A DNA stretch of 16,897 bases from the NCBI GenBank assembly GCA_016744725.1, contig JADGDW010000105.1, positions 1 through 16,897 of the forward strand, given 5' to 3'. Positions 7,463 through 15,203 of the stretch are shown here, piece by piece (the stretch's first letter is position 1; every line of letters begins with the position of its first letter). A model generated the notes under the pieces. The model searched no databases, was not told where the DNA came from, and saw only the letters and a list, made by a program, of their open reading frames with translations. The position numbers and the translations under genes were made by a program. The DNA is from Candidatus Albibeggiatoa sp. nov. BB20. GTDB taxonomy: Bacteria; Pseudomonadota; Gammaproteobacteria; Beggiatoales; Beggiatoaceae.

Positions 7463-7809
7463 AACGTCCCGGTGGTATGAAGCGCAATATGATTACCTTG
7501 CATATTGCCAATGAACAAGAATTATATGCTTCTTATTTACCTTTTTTAATCCATGGCGGTTTGTTTATCAAAACTGATAAAAAATATCAGCTTGGCGATG
7601 AAGTATTTTTATTACTCACTTTATTACAAGAAGATAAAACCCCAGTGGCTGGAAAAGTGGTCTGGATTAATCCCAAAGGCACGGCAGGCAATCGCCCACA
7701 AGGTATTGCTGTGCATTTCGGTGAACTGGATAAAGGTAAAACCCGTAATAAAATTGAGCAGTTATTAGCCCAGTTATTACGTTCTGATAAACCAACATAT
7801 ACGATGTAA
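7459..7809 (+). CDS. pilZ: Type IV pilus assembly protein PilZ
   Basis: This is the canonical small PilZ of type IV pilus biogenesis, a cytosolic partner of the pilus machinery (PilZ-FimX-PilB in known systems). The 116 residues include ITLHIANEQELYASYLPF, HGGLFIKTDKKYQLGDEVFLLL, VAGKVVWINPKGTAGNRPQGI and the ending SDKPTYTM, all close to the Pseudomonas archetype. It lacks the N-terminal RxxxR motif needed for cyclic-di-GMP binding, as usual for this branch. GGAG at 7449-7452 inside holB is well spaced for the ATG, and the four-base overlap indicates coupling. A nearby internal ATG (codon 7) is less likely. tatD, which often follows, is absent; a repeat element starts 17 bases after the stop. 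Confidence 0.94.
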   Translation: MKRPGGMKRNMITLHIANEQELYASYLPFLIHGGLFIKTDKKYQLGDEVFLLLTLLQEDKTPVAGKVVWINPKGTAGNRPQGIAVHFGELDKGKTRNKIEQLLAQLLRSDKPTYTM

Positions 7810-7826
7810 TTTCTATAATTTCAGGG

Positions 7827-7942
7827 TATAGTCGTTTTATTCTAAGATGATACAAAACTGGCCGTCTTTGGTTTTAAAAGTAATTGATATTTAAAGTTTT
7901 ATAGGACTGCCAATCCTAATACCCAAAACGAAATTGACTATA
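7827..7942 (+). repeat. MITE-like element, copy 3 (116 bp)
   Basis: This is a third copy of the element at 171-286, in the same orientation as copy 1. It runs from TATAGTCGTTTTATT to CGAAATTGACTATA. The right half (GGACTGCCAATCCTAATACC) is almost identical to copy 1. The left internal arm is more diverged (CTGGCCGTCTT), so its hairpin is weaker. It sits directly after pilZ and is flanked by TA on both sides. Confidence 0.85.
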
Positions 7943-8116
7943 TAGTGCTGTAAATTTTAGTGCAGGAGTGCAAAACTTGTTTTGTGAGTAGCTACTTGAT
8001 ATTCAGTTAGCACTACTTTTTACGGACTTTCGGTAACAATTTCATTTTAAAAGTATTTTTTAGTCTTGTGAAAGGACTAACTATCCTTAAAAAGTCTGGA
8101 GTATCAGAAACACCAT
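7943..8116. other. Noncoding gap between convergent pilZ and gspD
   Basis: With the preceding element, this fills the ~300-base gap between two convergent transcripts. It holds small dyads (CAAAACTTGTTTTG near 7972, AGTAGCTACT near 7987, and TTAGTC/GACTAA near 8060-8080). None is followed by a T-tract on the appropriate strand, so no intrinsic terminator is claimed. No open frame of note. Confidence 0.4.
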
Positions 8117-10090
8117 TTATGGCATAGCAAATTCATCATTATTTGGCAAAATCGCAATAAAATCATTCAAGCTTGGCAAAACTGGGACTTCATCATCTGG
8201 CATTAAATTCAAACCTATGTCACGCTGTTGTTGTTGAATTTGCTGCATTTCTTTATATTTTTTCTGACTCAATAAACGCTCTGTTTCTGCATCCCGAATA
8301 ATTACAGGATGTAAGAAAATCATCAAATTACGTTTAACTTTCTGGGTGGTTTTAGAACGAAATAATGCCCCTAATAATGGAATATCGCCTAAAATAGGGA
8401 CTTTTTGCGAAACTTGTTGCAAATCTTCTGAAGTCAAACCGCCTAACACAATCATATTGCCATCTTCAACAATCACCGTGGTTTTAATTGTGCGTTTGTT
8501 GGTTACAATATCCGATGCCACACTACTATTACTTAAGCTAGACACTTCTTGCTCAATAGCGAGTTTTACCGAATCTCCCTCATTGATCTGTGGCTTCACT
8601 TTTAATTTAATCCCAATATCCTCACGTTGAATGGTTTGGAATGGGTTGGTTGCCCCAGACACAGCTCCTGTATTGGTGTATTGACCTGTTAAAAATGGCA
8701 CATTTTGACCTACTACAATTTCAGCTTCTTGATTATCCAAGGTTAATAATGAGGGTGTTGATAACACATTCGAATTGGTATCCGCGGCCAAAGCTTTTAC
8801 CAATAGCGCGAAATTAAATGCACTGCCTAAACGTCCAAGACCAAATAATGCACCATTAACCCCATCAGGCACAGCAATATTGCCACTACCTTGATTAACC
8901 CCGTAAGCACTGGCTGCTAAATCCGCAATACCAACACCAGCATTATCAAAATTAATCATGCCAATCGGTGTCACGCCACTTTCACCCGTATTATAAGTCA
9001 TCCACTGCACACCCAATTCGCGCGCTCGGTCAATTGATACTTCAGCAATGATCGCTTCAACCAAAACTTGAGCACGACGAATGTCTAGTTTATCAATGAC
9101 ATTTTCCAAGCTACGCAATACATCAGGAGCAGCCGTAATCACTAAACTATTGGTGGTTTCATCTGCTTGAATACCAGTGCGTGTGCCGCCGCTGCTTGCT
9201 GTCGTATTGGTCTCGCCTTGCTTTTGTTCTTCTATTGTATCGCTCACCCCTTTTAAAACTTCAACCAGATTCGTCGCTTGTGCATAACGTAAATAAATCA
9301 CCTTGGTGTTGCCAACGGATTTGAGCGGTGTATCTAAGTGCGTCACAATCGTACGCAGATGTAAACGGGTGGCTTTATCACCACTGATTAAAATACTGTT
9401 GGTGCGTTCATCCGCAATCACACTCGGTGCAGCAGTTGCTATTGCGGTTTTATTTACTGCTTGACGTTGGTATAACGTAGTTAAAATCCGCGAGACTTCA
9501 GGGGCTGAAGCATGTTGCAGCATAATCACTTCCACACCATCATCACTGGGTTGGTCAATCCGTTGAATTATTTTTTGTAGACGTTTTACATTGCCAGCAT
9601 AGTCAGAAATAATTAAACTATTGTTCGCAGGGTAAGCCACAATGTGACCATGTTGCGGAATTAAAGGGCGTAATAATGGAACAAGTTGCGGTGCAGATAT
9701 GTGTTGTACACGAATGATTTTAGTAATTAAACTATCGCCTTGAGCAGCCTGATGCTCTGATAAAACGGGCGTGTTTTGCGACTTAGCCAAATTGTCAGGC
9801 ACGATCTTGACTATATGATTATTACTCTCAATTGCAGTAAAACCATGTACATTTAAGATAGATAAAAATACAGCATAAACTTGTTTTTCATCCATAGGGT
9901 GGCTTGAAATCACATTGACTTTGGCTTTGACACGCGGGTCAACAATGAATGTTTTTTGTGTCACTTCTGAAACAATATTAACCAGTTGTTGAATATCGGT
10001 ATCTTTGAAATTTAAAGTGACATTTTGTGCATGGAGTGTGGGTATTGCAAATAGCAATAAACTTAAGAAAATAAAGCGGATAGTAAACAT
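8117..10090 (-). CDS. gspD: Type II secretion system secretin GspD
   Basis: This outer-membrane secretin forms the multimeric gated channel through which folded exoproteins leave the periplasm. Starting at the ATG at 10090 gives 657 residues with a clean signal peptide (MFTIRFIFLSLLLFAIPTLHA, cleavage before QNV). The longer open frame to 10132 would put 14 polar residues before it and overlap gspC, so it is rejected. Domains in order: N0 at about 22-100 (VTLNFKDTDIQQLVNIVSE), N1-N3 ring-building repeats at about 110-340 (including VPLLRPLIPQ, ADERTNSILISGD, QADETTNSLVITA), then the secretin core at about 340-600. The core contains VLVEAIIAEVS, VPFLTGQYTNTG, IGIKLKVKPQIN, VIVEDGNMIVLGGL, KVPILGDIPLLGALF and NLMIFLHPVI. 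The short tail lacks an obvious pilotin-binding S-domain. It begins one base after gspC in the same operon. Confidence 0.95.
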   Translation of the reverse strand: MFTIRFIFLSLLLFAIPTLHAQNVTLNFKDTDIQQLVNIVSEVTQKTFIVDPRVKAKVNVISSHPMDEKQVYAVFLSILNVHGFTAIESNNHIVKIVPDNLAKSQNTPVLSEHQAAQGDSLITKIIRVQHISAPQLVPLLRPLIPQHGHIVAYPANNSLIISDYAGNVKRLQKIIQRIDQPSDDGVEVIMLQHASAPEVSRILTTLYQRQAVNKTAIATAAPSVIADERTNSILISGDKATRLHLRTIVTHLDTPLKSVGNTKVIYLRYAQATNLVEVLKGVSDTIEEQKQGETNTTASSGGTRTGIQADETTNSLVITAAPDVLRSLENVIDKLDIRRAQVLVEAIIAEVSIDRARELGVQWMTYNTGESGVTPIGMINFDNAGVGIADLAASAYGVNQGSGNIAVPDGVNGALFGLGRLGSAFNFALLVKALAADTNSNVLSTPSLLTLDNQEAEIVVGQNVPFLTGQYTNTGAVSGATNPFQTIQREDIGIKLKVKPQINEGDSVKLAIEQEVSSLSNSSVASDIVTNKRTIKTTVIVEDGNMIVLGGLTSEDLQQVSQKVPILGDIPLLGALFRSKTTQKVKRNLMIFLHPVIIRDAETERLLSQKKYKEMQQIQQQQRDIGLNLMPDDEVPVLPSLNDFIAILPNNDEFAMP

Positions 10091-10091
10091 G

Positions 10092-10988
10092 TTAGTTTTT
10101 GATGTTGAACGACTGTGAGTGAACGCGACCATTACGCAATACGGTTAAATTTAATTGGTCAGCTTCAGATAATTGTTGTATCAAACTCAAACCTTTGAGC
10201 GGTGAATCCAATTCTACGTCATTCACGGTTGTGAGTATATCCCCAACTTGTAAATTGAACTGGCTTAACAAACTTTTATCTTTACCGACATCTAAGCGAT
10301 AGCCAATTAGCTTACCTTCATCATAAGCAGGACGAATCCGAGCGAGTTGAGTCAGAGCTTCAGGGTTGGTTTTTAGCTGGCGTTGATAAGCGGCCAGTAA
10401 ATTTTCAGGAGCTTGTGTATTTGGTGTATTATTTGCTGCAATTGTTTGAGAATGGATAGGCTCAGCCTCCCGCAATTTTGAACTTTCAAACTTATGATTT
10501 CTTTGTAAAACAATGTGTTTCGGCTGAATTTGATAAAGTTTAACCCCTGTTTTAATGCTGTGGTTTGTACTCATTTTTTTATTATCAACAATGATAAATG
10601 AATGATTTGGGTTGTCTGAGTAGTAAATGCCTTGTAAATTGATTTTTAATTTTGTTTCAGGTATATCATCACTTTGCAAAGGTTTGTTTGTAAAGTTATT
10701 TTGTGTTTTTTTGACTTTGGCTTGACCAAATAAGTGAGCATTAATAATTGGTTGTACGTCTAATTGAAAAATAGATTGTGAATTTGCAATAATGTTAGAG
10801 GCATTTGGGTTAGTGAATGGATTTTCTGATATTTGCGATGGCGTTGTAGAATAGATGTTTAATCCGATATATACAGAATAATAGCTGATGATTGTAACCA
10901 AACACAAGTTGATGATGACAGGAATATAATTCAATAAAAAACGCCCTATTATTTCCATAATAAATCCAATGATAAGGTTATTTAACAT
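10092..10988 (-). CDS. gspC: Type II secretion system protein GspC
   Basis: GspC is the inner-membrane protein that links the inner-membrane platform of the type II secretion system to the secretin GspD. The 298 residues show a short N-terminus, one transmembrane span at about 20-46, a Ser/Asn-rich linker, the homology region at about 73-165 (FQLDVQPIINAHLFGQ, then LKINLQGIYYSDNPNHSFIIVDN and IKTGVKLYQIQPKHIVLQRN), and a C-terminal PDZ domain at about 203-298 (GKLIGYRLDVG, FNLQVGDILTTVNDVELDSP, LTVLRNGR). The start at 10988 has no ribosome site. The alternative ATG at 10958, which would remove ten residues, has only a weak GGA upstream, so the true start is open. It is followed by gspD after one base. 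The remaining gsp genes are not here. Confidence 0.9.
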   Translation of the reverse strand: MLNNLIIGFIMEIIGRFLLNYIPVIINLCLVTIISYYSVYIGLNIYSTTPSQISENPFTNPNASNIIANSQSIFQLDVQPIINAHLFGQAKVKKTQNNFTNKPLQSDDIPETKLKINLQGIYYSDNPNHSFIIVDNKKMSTNHSIKTGVKLYQIQPKHIVLQRNHKFESSKLREAEPIHSQTIAANNTPNTQAPENLLAAYQRQLKTNPEALTQLARIRPAYDEGKLIGYRLDVGKDKSLLSQFNLQVGDILTTVNDVELDSPLKGLSLIQQLSEADQLNLTVLRNGRVHSQSFNIKN

Positions 10989-11068
10989 TATTTTTTAGAT
11001 ATAAAAGAAAGATTTCACACTATTAGCAAGAATAGATTACAAATTTAAACTGTTGACCGCTTGTCGCT

Positions 11069-11074
11069 ATTATA
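11069..11074 (-). promoter_or_regulatory. Candidate -10 box for gspC-gspD
   Basis: On the minus strand the sequence reads GTGTATAATAGCG, a perfect TATAAT, about 80 bases before the gspC start. No good -35 lies 16-18 bases upstream, so the assignment rests on the -10 alone. Confidence 0.35.
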
Positions 11075-11097
11075 CACTAAAATTATCAATAAGTTCC

Positions 11098-11125
11098 TTG
11101 TGTTTACCTTTTGTTACTTTATACT
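11098..11125 (+). promoter_or_regulatory. Candidate promoter for the giant exported protein
   Basis: TTGTGT at 11098-11103 and TATACT at 11120-11125 are 16 bases apart, leaving a leader of about 90 bases. It lies only about 25-30 bases from the presumed gspC -10 box on the other strand, so the two divergent units would share a compact control region. Judged by eye. Confidence 0.3.
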
Positions 11126-11213
11126 TTTAGGCTAAGGTATGGTAGGAATAAATGACTTAAGCGACTAAATCGAAGGGTTAACCACGTATTTTAATTTTAA
11201 AAATTAACCAAAT

Positions 11214-11217
11214 GGAG
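11214..11217 (+). promoter_or_regulatory. Ribosome binding site that sets the start of the giant protein
   Basis: GGAG lies six bases before the ATG at 11224. The first ATG of the open frame (11212) overlaps this site and has nothing comparable upstream. The codon at 11224 also puts the signal peptide directly at the N-terminus, so both lines of evidence agree. Confidence 0.7.
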
Positions 11218-11223
11218 TTTACA

Positions 11224-14200
11224 ATGATACGGCAATATTTACTACTTCTGCTGCTGAGTTGTTGGATGGTATCACCAAGCCATGCCGAAGAAACTTATGA
11301 TTCAAGTATTTTGGACGAAATCCAGGCAAATGAAACAGCTAAAAAAGAAGCTGATATAGAAAATGCGAGTGATGAAGCACCTACGGGAAGCGGTGAATCA
11401 CTTGAAAATACACAATTGGGTTCAGGTATTATTCAGGCAGATATTAAAAGAAATGAGCTTCCAGCAGGAGGTCTTAATATTACTGATGATACAGATGATC
11501 CGCTTACGCCTACTACGAATTATAATCAGGTGGATGAAACTGAAGAGCCCGTAGCAGAACAGGATACATTAGAAGAGGAAAATACGCCTAAAGAAACTAT
11601 AAATCAGGCAGAAGATACGGATTCTGAAGCTGTAGAAGATGCTACAGAGGAAGATTCCAATCAAACTGTATCTAATACACCTACGGATTCAAATAGTACT
11701 AGCAGTTCTGAAACTGCGTCTGCTGATAATAATGTTAATTCAGATAATACAGCAGCTCAAATTGATGATCCTGAAACGGCTACAGATTCCACAACGAATA
11801 CTGACCCCGTAGCGGATAAAACAAGTTCTGATACCTCAGCAGATGCGGATTCTCAGGCTACTGCCAATCATTCCACTAACTCAACAAATAATGCCAATAA
11901 CAACACTACATCAAATACAGTAGATGTTGTGGTTAACATTCCTTCACAACCTGTCATAGCGGTTAATTCTGAGTTTGCAGACCATTGGATTGATACTCGT
12001 CCCCAAATGGCGATTATTATTGAATTAAAACAAGATAATAATGAAGATGAACGATTCTTCTATTTATACAGTGACATTAGCAATCAAGCAGGCTACAGCA
12101 TTGATACAGGCAATGGCACAGTCACTTATAATGGTGATGGTACAGTCACTTATACGGCAAAAGCAGGCTTTAGTGGTACAGATACCTTCTTCTATGCCTA
12201 TGATGGTTGGGATTATGGCCGTGGTGGCTATGGCCGTGGTCGCAGTACCAAGGTTAATGGTTATGGTTGGCAAGATTATGGTTATGGCAGTAACTATGGC
12301 AAAGGCTGGGGTTATGGTGCTAGTGATAATGACGTAAAGGATAAAAAACGTCGCTCTTCTAAACGTAAAAGAAAAGCCAAAGTACGGGTTAGCAAACATC
12401 TTGGTTCACCCATAGGCCCAGCTATTTGTCAAATTTATGCAGTTCATGATGAAGGAGCTAGTGACTCTCAATTTGTCAAATTCAAGGTGATTGATTTAAA
12501 AAATAATGTGACACAAAGTAGTAAAATTGGCCAAGAATACCCTGGATTTGATATTGAAGCGATTGCAATTCACCCTATTACAGCAATGTTATATGCTGCA
12601 TCGCAAGACTTGTTATATCTTGTACATCCTTCAGAGGCATCTTTAAAAGTCATTGGTGAAATTGGCTATGATGAAATTACAGGTTTTGCATTCCATCCAA
12701 AAGATTCCACTTTATTTGCTTCAACCGATACAGATGATCCAGATAAACAAAAAGGCATTTTACAGGTTGACCCTGATACTGGTGCGAGCAAAATGATATT
12801 GCCTTCGAGCTATGCAATTGAAGCATTAGCATGGAATTTAGACGGAACAATTTTATATGCTGCGGAAAAAACCAAACGTCCAAATAAACATGGTGTCATG
12901 ATTAGAAGTAGTAATTTGATTGCATGGTACTACGATGGAACAAAACTTTTAGGTCAAGGCTACGAAAATACAGATACGGCAACAACAAATGCTGATACTT
13001 CTACAACAACTCGTAGCACACGCAGTACTCGTTCTGATAATGACAGCAATACCACAAATGCCACCACAGAAGATACTCAAGTATTACCAGACAGTAATGT
13101 TGATTTTTTACGTTTAGGTTTAAATGTTATTGGCTCTGCAAATACGGGTAAAGACATTGAAATTAATGCAGAAACAGGTGCAGGGGGTGATTCTCCATTT
13201 ACCATTTGCGAGGGTTTTGGCGAAATTAATGCCGAAGTGGAATCCTTAGAAACCCGCGCGGATGGAATGTTATTATTTTCTGTAGAAAAAGCAGGGAGTG
13301 GTAATAAAATTTATGTTTTCAATCCTCAAACTTGCAAAATTGAGGAAGCAGCCAGTTTTGGTACGCCTTATTCTGATATTGAGGCGATTGCATGGCCGAT
13401 TCATTGTCAATCCAGTACCGTGCCGATTCCTAAAGGTTGGGATATTAACTTCATTGGTGGCAATGGCTCGTTTTGTATTGAAGAAGGAAAACCATTTGAA
13501 ATTAAAGGTAAAGTTGAACTTGCATCAAAAGGCTTCTTAAACTTAAAAACAACGTGGGAAATTGTTGCACCAGAAAATGCTAAATGTCCCGAAATTGCTG
13601 AAGAATCAGGTTTGGCCAATCCAAATCGTTTAGTTGATTGTCCTATAAAAGCATTGGAGAATTCTCAAATGCTAACAGGTAATAGCGATTTTAGCATTAC
13701 GGCATGGTGGCCAGGCTTAACTGATGCACGAGGCAATTATTATAATACGGTTGAGGTGCATTTTACTGCTGAACTATTTGATATGTTAGGTAATTCAATG
13801 GATGATTACTCACCTAATGAGCTTGATAGCGGTAGTAGTTTTGCTACTCGCAGCGTGATTGCCACAGCGGAAATTTGTAGACCACCACAGCCATTAAGTC
13901 CATCTCAATTGTTAAATGAATTTTTTATTAATGACTATGCTGTGGATTCTGATGAGTTTGAATTAGATTCAAATAGTTTAACCGTGGTTATTGAGGGTCA
14001 AACCTATTCAGGTCAAATGACGGCCAAAGTATTAGCAGCAATTGAGCAAGGTGTACCAAGCTCTAGCTTTCAAGATGAAAATGAAGACGGATTTGATGAT
14101 TTGGTATTAGTTTATGCTGATGGTACGCAACATACTTTATTTGCGCTAGTTGATGATACGAACCCAGAAACAGAAAATGATACTGAAGAATTTAAATCCC

Positions 14201-14916
14201 TAGATGAAGATCAAAATGATGAATCTGAGGTGAAAGAAACCGAGCAAGGCTCTGAAATTGAAGGAATTAACGAGGCAAAAGAACAAGATGAGGAAACAGT
14301 TGAAGAAGATGTAGTAGATAATTCTGAAACTGATGAGGTTGATTTTGCTGAATATGCTGCTAAATTTGATAATTATCTACAACAAATTATAGCTCAAGGT
14401 GAGTATGATTTTAATACCACAGATGGCTTATTATCACTGGTATTAAATGATGTTGAGCATTTGGGTCAGTTGTCGGAATTGCCTGTAGATAAAGTTGAAC
14501 CATTTGAAGGTAATATTTTATTTGGTGAATTAGATCAGGATGCACAAAACTTATCTTATTTCCCAGTAACCTTCCAAGATGGTCAAGTATTTGCATTATA
14601 TTACTTAGGTGAATCAGATAATGACAAAGGAGAGTCTGACTCTAATTTAGAAGAGGACGAGTCAGATAATAAGGACTCATTTATTGAGGAATCTGATAAC
14701 GACACAGATTCTAATAAGCAGCAGGCTAATTCTGAGAATGAAATGACCGATGATGAATTAGGGTTAGATGATTCAGCATCTACAATTGTAGAAGATAATA
14801 ATGACATCGATGACAGTAGCAATGATGAGGAACCAGAGTCAAAAATAAAAGAAGCCGATGGCGAGGGCAGCTCTGGTGAAGATGTTGAGACTGAGTTAAA
14901 GTCAAACGATAGCTAA
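11224..14916 (+). CDS. Giant exported multidomain protein, function unknown (1230 aa)
   Basis: No named family is recognised over the full length. The signal peptide is MIRQYLLLLLLSCWMVSPSHA, cleaved before EETYD. Residues about 22-240 are a disordered acidic Ser/Thr/Asn stretch. Residues about 240-391 look like an Ig/cadherin-like bacterial domain (GNGTVTYNGDGTVTYTA, AGFSGTDTFFYAYD). Its last loop is expanded into a Gly/Tyr/Trp-rich segment (327-366) and a basic patch (KDKKRRSSKRKRK, 372-384) before a final strand AKVRVSK. Residues about 400-730 show beta-propeller-like repeats (IEAIAIHP, ITGFAFHP, IEALAW, IEAIAWP) with a Ser/Thr insert at 582-619. Residues 738-890 are an unassigned beta-rich part. 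The acidic C-terminus carries two related modules at about 905-978 and 1060-1132; the first has a calcium-loop motif DENEDGFDD (951-959). All eight mature cysteines lie within 402-885. There is no C-terminal anchor. It is divergent from gspC-gspD and may be a T2SS substrate (inference). Confidence 0.8.
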   Translation: MIRQYLLLLLLSCWMVSPSHAEETYDSSILDEIQANETAKKEADIENASDEAPTGSGESLENTQLGSGIIQADIKRNELPAGGLNITDDTDDPLTPTTNYNQVDETEEPVAEQDTLEEENTPKETINQAEDTDSEAVEDATEEDSNQTVSNTPTDSNSTSSSETASADNNVNSDNTAAQIDDPETATDSTTNTDPVADKTSSDTSADADSQATANHSTNSTNNANNNTTSNTVDVVVNIPSQPVIAVNSEFADHWIDTRPQMAIIIELKQDNNEDERFFYLYSDISNQAGYSIDTGNGTVTYNGDGTVTYTAKAGFSGTDTFFYAYDGWDYGRGGYGRGRSTKVNGYGWQDYGYGSNYGKGWGYGASDNDVKDKKRRSSKRKRKAKVRVSKHLGSPIGPAICQIYAVHDEGASDSQFVKFKVIDLKNNVTQSSKIGQEYPGFDIEAIAIHPITAMLYAASQDLLYLVHPSEASLKVIGEIGYDEITGFAFHPKDSTLFASTDTDDPDKQKGILQVDPDTGASKMILPSSYAIEALAWNLDGTILYAAEKTKRPNKHGVMIRSSNLIAWYYDGTKLLGQGYENTDTATTNADTSTTTRSTRSTRSDNDSNTTNATTEDTQVLPDSNVDFLRLGLNVIGSANTGKDIEINAETGAGGDSPFTICEGFGEINAEVESLETRADGMLLFSVEKAGSGNKIYVFNPQTCKIEEAASFGTPYSDIEAIAWPIHCQSSTVPIPKGWDINFIGGNGSFCIEEGKPFEIKGKVELASKGFLNLKTTWEIVAPENAKCPEIAEESGLANPNRLVDCPIKALENSQMLTGNSDFSITAWWPGLTDARGNYYNTVEVHFTAELFDMLGNSMDDYSPNELDSGSSFATRSVIATAEICRPPQPLSPSQLLNEFFINDYAVDSDEFELDSNSLTVVIEGQTYSGQMTAKVLAAIEQGVPSSSFQDENEDGFDDLVLVYADGTQHTLFALVDDTNPETENDTEEFKSLDEDQNDESEVKETEQGSEIEGINEAKEQDEETVEEDVVDNSETDEVDFAEYAAKFDNYLQQIIAQGEYDFNTTDGLLSLVLNDVEHLGQLSELPVDKVEPFEGNILFGELDQDAQNLSYFPVTFQDGQVFALYYLGESDNDKGESDSNLEEDESDNKDSFIEESDNDTDSNKQQANSENEMTDDELGLDDSASTIVEDNNDIDDSSNDEEPESKIKEADGEGSSGEDVETELKSNDS
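12115..12154 (+). repeat. Short direct repeat inside the giant gene
   Basis: GGCACAGTCACTTATA at 12115-12130 recurs as GGTACAGTCACTTATA at 12139-12154, a 24 bp period with one mismatch. It encodes the repeated GTVTY strand of the Ig-like domain. It may be a small in-frame slippage duplication, although the family motif naturally has two similar strands here. Confidence 0.7.
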
Positions 14917-14972
14917 GAATTGTTGGGGAGGCTTAGGGTAATAATAAAAAATAAAAGCCAGATGTAATTTGG

Positions 14973-15007
14973 AGCTCTTCATGATTAATATTATGAAGGG
15001 CTTTTTT
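14973..15007 (+). terminator. Intrinsic terminator after the giant protein gene
   Basis: A 10 bp stem is formed by AGCTCTTCAT (14973-14982) and ATGAAGGGCT (14993-15002) with one G-T wobble. It has a 10-base loop and is followed by a run of T. It lies 57 bases after the stop codon on the coding strand, so the gene is probably monocistronic. Confidence 0.85.
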
Positions 15008-15203
15008 ATTTCCTGTATAGATGAATCCCCGCAAACACCTTTTTACACCAGTGATCTAAGGCAATAATGAACATAGAATTCACTATGGCTTTAAGAGTTT
15101 AAAGCAGCTCTATATGGATTTCCATAAATTCAAAGTGACACAATAATCACCTATTCTTTAATAATTCATGTTACGAAAATGTAAAAAAGTTTGAAAGAGC
15201 AGA

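Noticed and set aside
10091..10132. The longer gspD start overlapping gspC
   Set aside because: The 14 extra residues are polar, would precede the signal peptide, and overlap gspC by 41 bases. The ATG at 10090 gives a clean signal peptide.
12343..12378. A nuclear-localisation-like basic cluster suggesting a eukaryotic-host effector
   Set aside because: The patch lies in a protein with a classical signal peptide and within an Ig-like loop. There is no other evidence for host targeting, and it is better described simply as a polybasic patch.
12064..12399. A minus-strand frame of 111 codons opposite the Gly-rich region
   Set aside because: It is a by-product of the repetitive GGT/TAT codons on the plus strand: low-complexity Ile/Thr/Ala sequence, with no ribosome site.
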